Of a DNA stretch of 63,769 bases, positions 1 through 6,375 are shown piece after piece (positions within the stretch are counted from its first letter, which is position 1; each line of letters starts with the position of its first letter). This stretch comes from Anabaena sp. UHCC 0187 (GTDB taxonomy: Bacteria; Cyanobacteriota; Cyanobacteriia; Cyanobacteriales; Nostocaceae). The stretch is from NCBI RefSeq assembly GCF_009712035.1, contig NZ_VILB01000001.1, positions 216,339 through 280,107 of the forward strand, in the 5' to 3' direction. Position numbers and translations under genes: made by a program. The notes beneath the pieces are model-generated. The model was not told where the DNA came from, made no database searches, and saw nothing but the letters and a program-made list of their open reading frames with translations.

Positions 1-210
1 CTCTCTAGCTAAATCATTTAGCCATAGTCATAGCAATAATTACTCTGGTCATTAAAATTTCTGGGATAAATCAACAAAATTAAATTGCTGATTTATTCCC
101 TAAAAATCTGGTTCAGTCAAGAATTTATCATTCTTATTCTCCTATTATTTAAGAGCAATCAGAATTTTAGATAACTCACTGAACTGGATTAAATAATCAG
201 TTGTCACCTA

Positions 211-238
211 TTGCCTACTTGCATTTTACGGCTATCAT
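211..238 (+). promoter_or_regulatory. possible sigma70-type promoter of the precursor-kinase-HopA1 unit
   Basis: TTGCCT (211-216) and TATCAT (233-238) are separated by 16 bases and lie 23 bases before the first precursor peptide gene. Both boxes are imperfect and the region is AT-rich, so chance is possible. No other gene is seen in bases 1-261. Confidence 0.25.
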
Positions 239-261
239 AGTAATTAATTGGCATTACACAA

Positions 262-474
262 ATGGCAAGAATTATAATTTCTGACCTAACAATTTCGGAA
301 AAATTATTAATTCATGAAATTAGTAATATGGAATCTGTTTCTATATTCGGTGGAAACAGTAGTAATTTTAATGAATTAGTTAAATTCGGAATTAAGTCCA
401 TGGAATTCATCTTGTTAGCCTATGCTATAGATTCAATCTCTTATTTAGCAACTTCATTTAACAAGCATAATTAA
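262..474 (+). CDS. putative RiPP precursor peptide 1 (Gly-Gly leader, Cys-free)
   Basis: This 70-residue peptide begins MARIIISDL and reaches a Gly-Gly at residues 30-31 (SIFGG). That layout fits a leader cut after Gly-Gly by a C39 peptidase, leaving a 39-residue core. The start and the leader pattern (I-I-x-DL near residues 4-9, an acidic/hydrophobic stretch around 20, then the Gly-Gly) are shared with the peptides at 3996-4262 and 4337-4606. The core holds six Ser and one Thr and no Cys. It sits directly upstream of an APH-fold kinase and a HopA1-family gene on the same strand, so it is the likely substrate of that pair. No clear Shine-Dalgarno sequence precedes the ATG. The precursor role is inferred from context; the family itself is not one I recognise. 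Confidence 0.6.
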   Translation: MARIIISDLTISEKLLIHEISNMESVSIFGGNSSNFNELVKFGIKSMEFILLAYAIDSISYLATSFNKHN

Positions 475-545
475 ACATCATTTTCTAAACAATTAGCCTT
501 CGTCAATTAATCGACCCATTGTTAACTAATTTTCGATTTAAAACC

Positions 546-1694
546 ATGCCATTTCTTATAAGCTCTGCTAACGTTTTTGACTACCTGGTTGATCATGAAA
601 TTTGTTATCCACAGGATCAATCATTAAGTCAAATTGAGTTAAAACCAGCTAAAAACTTTAATTTATTAATCAGTTTACCAGATGAACGTCAACTCTTAGT
701 TAAACAAGAGCGTCATGATCGAGATGGTAAAACTTTAGGTGAATTTAAAGATGAATGGAGAATTCATGATTTTTGTCAAAAATTTCCAGAAATAAATTAT
801 TTACGTTCATATTTATCAGAAGCAGTCTATTTTGATTTAGAAAACTCCATTATGGTGTTTAACTATCTAAATCAATATCAAGATTTGGCAGAATTTTATG
901 CCAAAGATCATATATTTCCTCCTGAGATTGCTGAGTTACTTGGTAAGACTATTGCCGCATTTCATCGAACAACAATAGAGGATCAAAATTATCAAACACT
1001 TTTTGGAAAATCCCTAGAAAATCCACAATTAGACAAAGGATTAAATAGAATTACACCACAAATATTTGGTAATCTTCCTGCTGATGGATTAAAGTTTTTT
1101 GCTCTCTATCAACGTTACGATAATTTAGCAAAAGCAATTGCCGAATTAAATCGGGCTTTTATGCCTTGTTGCCTGACTCATAATGATCTCAAGCTCAATA
1201 ATATTCTTTTATCTTTAAACTGGGAAACAGAAATTGAGCATCAATCACCTGGCAATAAAAATATTCTCCGCTTGATTGATTGGGAAAGAGGTAATTGGGG
1301 AGATCCTGCCAATGATTTAGGGACAATAATTGCTAGTTACTTGCAAATTTGGTTATATAGCATCGTGGCTAATAAAACCATACCTATTGAAGAATGTTTG
1401 CGTTTAGCTGCTATTCCATTACCAATGATTCAACCTTCTTTATCAGCGTTAGTTACTGGTTATTTAGCTAACTTTCCAGAAATTTTAGAACGTCGTCCAA
1501 ATTTCTTACAATTAGTGATGCAATTTAGTGGTTTAGCATTAATTAGAGCGATTCAGGCTAAACTTCAATATGAAAAAACTTTTGGTAATTCAGGTATCTG
1601 TATTCTTCAAGTTGCCAAAAGTTTATTATGTCGTCCCCAAGCATCTATTTCCACAATTTTAGGGACTGAATTTTCAACAACAAACAATTTATAA
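546..1694 (+). CDS. APH/choline-kinase-fold phosphotransferase, candidate LanK-like RiPP kinase
   Basis: This 382-residue protein has the aminoglycoside-phosphotransferase fold signature. The catalytic segment is THNDLKLNN (catalytic Asp 214, Asn 219) and the metal-binding segment is LIDWERGNWGDP (Asp 245). A Lys in LLVKQER is the likely ATP-binding lysine. The open frame extends back to a TTG at 519, but the ATG at 546 is preferred. It lies 34 bases before a HopA1-family gene and follows a precursor peptide. Class V lanthipeptide pathways (lexapeptide type) use an APH-like kinase to phosphorylate Ser/Thr in the precursor and a HopA1-like protein to eliminate phosphate. That role is inferred here; a small-molecule kinase is the alternative. 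Confidence 0.7.
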   Translation: MPFLISSANVFDYLVDHEICYPQDQSLSQIELKPAKNFNLLISLPDERQLLVKQERHDRDGKTLGEFKDEWRIHDFCQKFPEINYLRSYLSEAVYFDLENSIMVFNYLNQYQDLAEFYAKDHIFPPEIAELLGKTIAAFHRTTIEDQNYQTLFGKSLENPQLDKGLNRITPQIFGNLPADGLKFFALYQRYDNLAKAIAELNRAFMPCCLTHNDLKLNNILLSLNWETEIEHQSPGNKNILRLIDWERGNWGDPANDLGTIIASYLQIWLYSIVANKTIPIEECLRLAAIPLPMIQPSLSALVTGYLANFPEILERRPNFLQLVMQFSGLALIRAIQAKLQYEKTFGNSGICILQVAKSLLCRPQASISTILGTEFSTTNNL

Positions 1695-1728
1695 AAATTT
1701 ATCTCTTGCTGAGAGAAGGAAATCCTGT

Positions 1729-2811
1729 ATGCAAGTATTAGATTCTCTAGATCGTCAACTTTTCCAACTACCGCAGAAATTACAGACATCACTGCAAAAT
1801 ATTGCTAATCATCTGGAAATCGAATCATTTTATTCTATTAAGCATCCAGAATACAAATTATTGGAATTACCAGAATCAGTAATATCTAGGTTTCAAGATT
1901 TACCATTGGATATTCAAAATAAACACTTGAGTATTCAATTACGTAATTTCTTGTACAGTGCTTATTACAATGGTTCTTGGCATAACTCTACTAATGCTGA
2001 TAAGGAGGACAGTAATCTCAGTAATAATAGCTTATTTGGCATAGATTTGGCTTTTTATGAACGACTACATACAAGTAATGTAGGTCTAGGCTATTGGAGT
2101 AAAAATTGGTTAGTAATTAATGAAGAAGCTGATGGATGTTTAGTGGTGCATAAAAATGGTTTAACCTTGCATATTGAGCGTGATTTATATTTATCAGAGA
2201 TTGATAAATCTGCTACTGTTGGTAATTTAGTTGCCATTAAAATGCCTAAGAATTTAGTTCAAAATGGATTTTATATGGCAGTATCTAATTTAGGAACTCA
2301 AGACAATCAAGATATTGTCAGAATTTACTTTAATCTATCCTCAGATGGTGCAGTATCTGTCATGGAGAGCATCACAAGAGAACTCAATAATATTCCAGTT
2401 GCTTTCTCATTTAAAGCTCTATATGCTCCTGATGAATATGAACGTTATGATTCAGCAGTGCTTTATTTTAGTAAGCATGAATATAAAACTATTCACCCTA
2501 TATTACAAAGGGTATATTCAGAAAATCAAGATAGTTTTTCCCCCCAAGTACCGTTGTTTACCAAGCAACTAGCACCAGGATTAGGTTGTGCTGAAGAACC
2601 AGAAAATAAATTTGGTGAAAAAGAAAGTTTTGGTACTCATCGTTGTCAAATTATTGCGAATGGTTTAATTGCTGCTTGGCAAGGGGGTAATAATAATCCT
2701 GAGAGGAGAATGGAGGCTATTTTTGAACAATTTGCATTGCAAAAAATTAAATTACAATATCCTTATCTTAATACCCATTCAGAGGATATATATATGACCT
2801 TAGATGAATGA
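1729..2811 (+). CDS. HopA1-family protein, candidate LanY-like phospho-Ser/Thr lyase
   Basis: This 360-residue protein matches the T3SS-effector HopA1 family found in many bacteria without type III secretion. The diagnostic C-terminal block is PLFTKQLAPGLGCAEEP (about residues 274-290) followed by ESFGTHRC near residue 300. In class V lanthipeptide biosynthesis the HopA1 homologue (LxmY type) works with an APH-like kinase to convert Ser/Thr to dehydro-amino acids. Here the two genes are adjacent and preceded by a precursor-like peptide, so a lyase role is likely. No third LxmX-like protein and no LanC cyclase was found nearby. A strong bidirectional terminator follows the gene. Confidence 0.75.
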   Translation: MQVLDSLDRQLFQLPQKLQTSLQNIANHLEIESFYSIKHPEYKLLELPESVISRFQDLPLDIQNKHLSIQLRNFLYSAYYNGSWHNSTNADKEDSNLSNNSLFGIDLAFYERLHTSNVGLGYWSKNWLVINEEADGCLVVHKNGLTLHIERDLYLSEIDKSATVGNLVAIKMPKNLVQNGFYMAVSNLGTQDNQDIVRIYFNLSSDGAVSVMESITRELNNIPVAFSFKALYAPDEYERYDSAVLYFSKHEYKTIHPILQRVYSENQDSFSPQVPLFTKQLAPGLGCAEEPENKFGEKESFGTHRCQIIANGLIAAWQGGNNNPERRMEAIFEQFALQKIKLQYPYLNTHSEDIYMTLDE

Positions 2812-2838
2812 TGATGATACTGATTTTTTGATCATGTA

Positions 2839-2882
2839 AAAACTGAGAATCTTCAAGTAACCCAAAGATTCTCAGTTTTTTA
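2839..2882. terminator. bidirectional terminator between convergent RiPP units
   Basis: A perfect stem of at least 14 bp (AAACTGAGAATCTT paired with AAGATTCTCAGTTT) has an 11-base loop and T-runs on both strands. It lies between the HopA1 gene end (2811) and the isomerase gene end (2910), so it can terminate both convergent units. Confidence 0.85.
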
Positions 2883-2909
2883 ATTATCTAATTTTAACTA
2901 GCTCAATAT

Positions 2910-3674
2910 TTATGCCGAAGAGGAAGAATTTGTATCGTCTCCTAATGTAGCAACAATTTCTAATTTACTAATTTTTTCTTTTAACCAGTTGGTAAATAAA
3001 TCACTAAGAATTACTACACGGGTTGGGTCATTCAATTGGGGTTCGATGATTTCTTCAACTATAATCAAATGCGCTCCTTTGGGTGTAATTATTGGTTTGA
3101 GAACTTCTGGGGGATGAGATGCAAACACTGCGGAAGCAATTTCTGGTCTAAAATCACTACGTTTACGGATACCTTGATATCCTCCAGCCCTTCTTATTTC
3201 AGGATTTTGGATATATTGACGAGCAACTTCTTGAAAACTAATTTCTCCTTCTTGGAGAGCATAAAATATTTCTAGGGATAAGTCTTCGTCATCTAATATC
3301 ACTTCATAGGTAACTGCTGCACTGTAATCTAGTTGGTGAGCGTAAAAGAATGGTTCAACCTTATCAGCAAATAAATGATGGGCTAATTTTGCAGATACAA
3401 GATTTAGATGTGCTATTTCTTCAAAATTGTCCAAAGAAAGATAATGTTTTTGTAACCATGCCCAGGTGTCTTCTGCTTTAATTAAATTGTTAGCTAATCG
3501 TAAGTTATCTGCGGACTGTTGTAGTTCTGCTATCTCGATAACAATACCTTCTTTTTCAGCAGTTTCAGTAATAATTTTTCTAGTAGCAATTGCTTCTAAT
3601 AAACTAGGGATTTGACAAGATATTTTAATGTGATAAATAATATCTTCCTTGGATACTTTTATGATATTTGACAT
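2910..3674 (-). CDS. PpiC/SurA-type peptidyl-prolyl isomerase of the exporter unit
   Basis: This 254-residue protein has an N-terminal SurA-like helical part and a C-terminal parvulin domain (about residues 130-215), with GGYQGIRKRSDF and PIITPKGAHLIIVEE as recognisable segments. There is no signal peptide, so it should act in the cytoplasm. GAGGAA precedes the ATG. It is the last gene of a minus-strand run holding a C39 exporter, HlyD adaptor and two precursor peptides. Parvulin-like proteins commonly accompany HlyD/C39-ABC exporters in cyanobacterial peptide loci. A role in presenting or folding the precursor before export is an inference. Confidence 0.75.
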   Translation of the reverse strand: MSNIIKVSKEDIIYHIKISCQIPSLLEAIATRKIITETAEKEGIVIEIAELQQSADNLRLANNLIKAEDTWAWLQKHYLSLDNFEEIAHLNLVSAKLAHHLFADKVEPFFYAHQLDYSAAVTYEVILDDEDLSLEIFYALQEGEISFQEVARQYIQNPEIRRAGGYQGIRKRSDFRPEIASAVFASHPPEVLKPIITPKGAHLIIVEEIIEPQLNDPTRVVILSDLFTNWLKEKISKLEIVATLGDDTNSSSSA

Positions 3675-3949
3675 GATCTAATTCCTCAATTTACTACATT
3701 TATTAAAAATTCATTTTTTGAGCTTGTTTAAATAAATTATTGACGTATTTATTATATTTACCTGATATGTTAGTTTCTTATCTCTATCTAATGATACTTT
3801 TAATATTTTCGATAATTTATAAGTAGGTGTCGGTTAGATCAAAAAAATCTGTAAAAAAAAGTAAAATTGCCCAAAACCTTTTTTCTTTTACCTTATCATC
3901 ATGACAATGTTTAACGCTAACCTACTTAACAGAATAATTACTAAACTTA

Positions 3950-3981
3950 AATCCCCAATTTCTCCAAGAAATCAGGGATCT
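3950..3981. repeat. dispersed ATCCCC...GGGAT hairpin repeat, copy 1
   Basis: An imperfect hairpin (ATCCCCAATTTCT, then AGAAATCAGGGAT) lies between a precursor gene and the isomerase gene. Related copies are at 6327-6359 and 13937-13975. The rest of the 3675-3995 gap is AT-rich and shows no gene. Confidence 0.5.
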
Positions 3982-3995
3982 GATTATTGAAATAT

Positions 3996-4262
3996 TCAGA
4001 CTATTAAATAGAGGGCTGTTCTTGAAAAATCAAGAGTAAAAATCTTGTTGTCAGAGAAACTAAATGGACCTCTATATGCTGACTCAACGCTATTTATCCC
4101 ATCATAAACAGTCGTTATCAGAACATCAGAACTACGCCCAAAAGGTAAAAAACCAGTTAAAATACCAGTACCTAATATCTCCTCTGCTTGCTCTGAAGTT
4201 AAGTCATACAAAAATGTTTTCTGCTCAATAAATTGTAAGTCAGAAATTATGATTGTAGCCAT
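3996..4262 (-). CDS. putative RiPP precursor peptide 2 (Cys-free)
   Basis: This 88-residue peptide begins MATIIISDL, almost identical to peptide 1, and its leader ends EEILGTG (residues 28-33) where the others have a Gly-Gly. The 55-residue core has seven Ser and five Thr and no Cys. Core segments VLITTVYDGINSVESAY and DNKIFTLDFSRTA align with ILINTVYDGINTVSTTY and DNKINTVDYSRTA of the adjacent peptide 3, so the two are paralogues. AGGAAA precedes the ATG. The -GTG- in place of Gly-Gly is unusual for C39 processing. Precursor status is inferred from leader similarity and from sharing a strand with the exporter. Confidence 0.6.
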   Translation of the reverse strand: MATIIISDLQFIEQKTFLYDLTSEQAEEILGTGILTGFLPFGRSSDVLITTVYDGINSVESAYRGPFSFSDNKIFTLDFSRTALYLIV

Positions 4263-4336
4263 GATCTTATTTCCTAATCAAAAAGTGAGCAGTTAGCCTT
4301 TATGTGAGAAAATGAACTTTAAATTTGCGGAAATAA

Positions 4337-4606
4337 TCAACGATATATCCGAATATTAGCCGTTCGGGAATAATCTACTGTATTAATTTTATTGTCACGA
4401 AAGTTGTTCCCTCCTTCATAGGTTGTTGATACGGTATTGATACCATCATAAACAGTATTTATCAAAATATTCGGATTTAACCCCCAATTAGGATTATTTC
4501 TCCAAAATATCCCTCCTAATATAATATTTAGTTCCTTTGGTTCTAAATCATCAATGAAGGTTTCTGTATGAGTGGGATATAAGTCATAAATTACTATTCT
4601 TTCCAT
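4337..4606 (-). CDS. putative RiPP precursor peptide 3 (Gly-Gly leader, Cys-free)
   Basis: This 89-residue peptide has a 32-residue leader (MERIVIYDL start, NIILGG end) and a 57-residue core. The core starts with an Asn/Trp-rich stretch (FWRNNPNWGLNPN) and ends in segments shared with peptide 2. It has six Thr and two Ser and no Cys. AGAGGA is well placed upstream of the ATG. It lies 139 bases after the HlyD gene and 74 bases before peptide 2 on the same strand, in the exporter unit. Its maturation enzymes are probably the kinase/HopA1 pair on the opposite strand; this is an inference. Confidence 0.65.
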   Translation of the reverse strand: MERIVIYDLYPTHTETFIDDLEPKELNIILGGIFWRNNPNWGLNPNILINTVYDGINTVSTTYEGGNNFRDNKINTVDYSRTANIRIYR

Positions 4607-4745
4607 GAGATTATCCTCTGAATCTTGAGTTAAGTTGACTATTTCATTTTTACATAGCTTGTAAGTTAATGATCTAAAAGTTGCATATTAACGTCTTTTT
4701 TGTCAGACATAATTACATGATTTTTGTCTTTAATTTTAATTACTA

Positions 4746-6278
4746 TTAAAGCTCTAAACCATTTTTCTGCAACTTTTTAAATGGATCTAAAATGAAGTCA
4801 ATAACTCGACGTTGACGGATAATTACTTCAGCACTTGCTGTTTGTCCAGGGATGAGAGCAATCTGCTTGTTACCAACTTGAATATAAGGATTTTCCAAAG
4901 CAATATCTAATTCATAAGTTTCTATGCGATTGGAACTATTTTCCTGAATTTTAGAGTTGGGTGAAATCCAAGTAATTCGCCCTGATAAAATTCCATATTC
5001 TTGGAAAGGATAAGCATCAAATTTAATTTTTACTGGCATTCCTACCTTGACAAATCCACTATGTTGACTAGGCATCCGTGCCTTCAAAATCAAAGCAGCA
5101 TTTTTAGGCGCAACTTGAGCAATCATTTGTCCTGGCTGCACTACAGAACCAGGTTTTTTAATAGGTAGTTCAAAAATCGTTCCATCAATAGGAGAGCGGA
5201 CAATTCGCTGTTTTAGCTGTAACTGTAGGGATATAATCTGTCCTTTTATTTGCGAGATTTCTGATTGAACGGAAATAATTTGATTTTGTAAGTCTTTAAA
5301 CTGTTCCTGACTTTTTAATAATACTAATTCTCCTCCTTGTATAGAACTTTTATAACTACTTTCTTGTTCTTTTAATCGCAACCTAGCTTGTTCAATATCT
5401 GAATTAACTTGATTCATGAGCGACTGATAACGGCTGAATTCTTCTTTTAACCGTAACTGTGCTGTTTGAATATTAAATTTTGCTTCTTGTTGTAATCTTT
5501 GACTTTCTTCGGCAATTTTTTCTAATTCCACTACTTTAGTTTGAGGAATTATACCTTGCTTTAAAAGTAGACGATAACGTTCAACTTCAGAAACATCTCG
5601 ATTTAACCGACTTGTAACTAACCTATAGTTACTTTGAGTAGATTTTATATTTTGTTTTATTTGATCAACTTGTGCTAATTTCTCTAAGTGTTGGAAATTA
5701 TAAGCACTTTTTTTTGTCTCAAATATTTGTCTGGCTTGATTAACTTGAGCAATTTTTTCTAATGATTGGTATTGGTTTTGTTGACGTTGAATATTAATCG
5801 CCATTAAGACTTGATTTTTTAAGATTTCTAGTTGAGTTTGGCGATTTACTAGTCCTTCTAATTTAGCTTCTGCTTGTTGAATTTCTGTTTGTAGAACATC
5901 AGATTCCATTTCTACTAAGATTTGTCCAGCCTTAACGGTTGCACCTTCTTTGACATTAACAGTAACCACACTACCAGTGACAGCACTATCTAATTTTTGT
6001 GTTGCACCTTTGGGTTCTATTCTTCCTGTAGCATTTCCTGTTTCATCAACCTTAGTTAACATTGCCCAAGGTAAAATAATTGCTGCAAAACTGACTAGTA
6101 AATACAACATTGAACGAGTCCATGCTTTTGGTAAAGCATCTAATAATTCTTCTGTACCATAAAACCAATCCTTAGCTTTATTTAATGTCTGGGTTTGATT
6201 TGGGACTAAAGCCGTAGATTCAGTTGGATTCTGTTGGCTTCTACTAGTTGTTGTTTGTGTATAAACTGATGGTGGCAT
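4746..6278 (-). CDS. HlyD-family periplasmic adaptor of the peptide exporter
   Basis: This 510-residue membrane-fusion protein has a cytoplasmic N-terminus, one membrane segment (about 56-75, MLYLLVSFAAIILPWAML), a split biotinyl-lipoyl domain (VNVKEGATVKAGQILVEME and SPIDGTIFELPIKKPG) and a long coiled coil between them (about 135-350). The C-terminus is a typical HlyD beta-barrel region. It lies just downstream of the C39-peptidase ABC transporter and would couple it to an outer-membrane channel of the TolC/HgdD type, which is not encoded in this window. Family assignment is firm; the cargo is inferred from the neighbouring precursor genes. Confidence 0.9.
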   Translation of the reverse strand: MPPSVYTQTTTSRSQQNPTESTALVPNQTQTLNKAKDWFYGTEELLDALPKAWTRSMLYLLVSFAAIILPWAMLTKVDETGNATGRIEPKGATQKLDSAVTGSVVTVNVKEGATVKAGQILVEMESDVLQTEIQQAEAKLEGLVNRQTQLEILKNQVLMAINIQRQQNQYQSLEKIAQVNQARQIFETKKSAYNFQHLEKLAQVDQIKQNIKSTQSNYRLVTSRLNRDVSEVERYRLLLKQGIIPQTKVVELEKIAEESQRLQQEAKFNIQTAQLRLKEEFSRYQSLMNQVNSDIEQARLRLKEQESSYKSSIQGGELVLLKSQEQFKDLQNQIISVQSEISQIKGQIISLQLQLKQRIVRSPIDGTIFELPIKKPGSVVQPGQMIAQVAPKNAALILKARMPSQHSGFVKVGMPVKIKFDAYPFQEYGILSGRITWISPNSKIQENSSNRIETYELDIALENPYIQVGNKQIALIPGQTASAEVIIRQRRVIDFILDPFKKLQKNGLEL

Positions 6279-6326
6279 AAGTAATTTTAGGGTGCTATAT
6301 TTTTGTAGTTGTGGTTTGACGGAGAT

Positions 6327-6359
6327 AGATCCCCAGCTTTTTCAAAAAGTCAGGGATCT
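6327..6359. repeat. dispersed AGATCCC...GGGATCT hairpin repeat, copy 2
   Basis: AGATCCC and GGGATCT flank a T/A-rich inner stem between the exporter and HlyD genes. It resembles the hairpins at 3950-3981 and 13937-13975. It could attenuate transcription between the two genes. Confidence 0.55.
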
Positions 6360-6375
6360 GGTTATAATCAAACGA

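Noticed and set aside
262-2811. Class I-IV lanthipeptide enzyme (LanB, LanC, LanM, LanKC)
   Set aside because: No large dehydratase and no LanC-like zinc motif is encoded here; only the separate kinase and HopA1 proteins are present.
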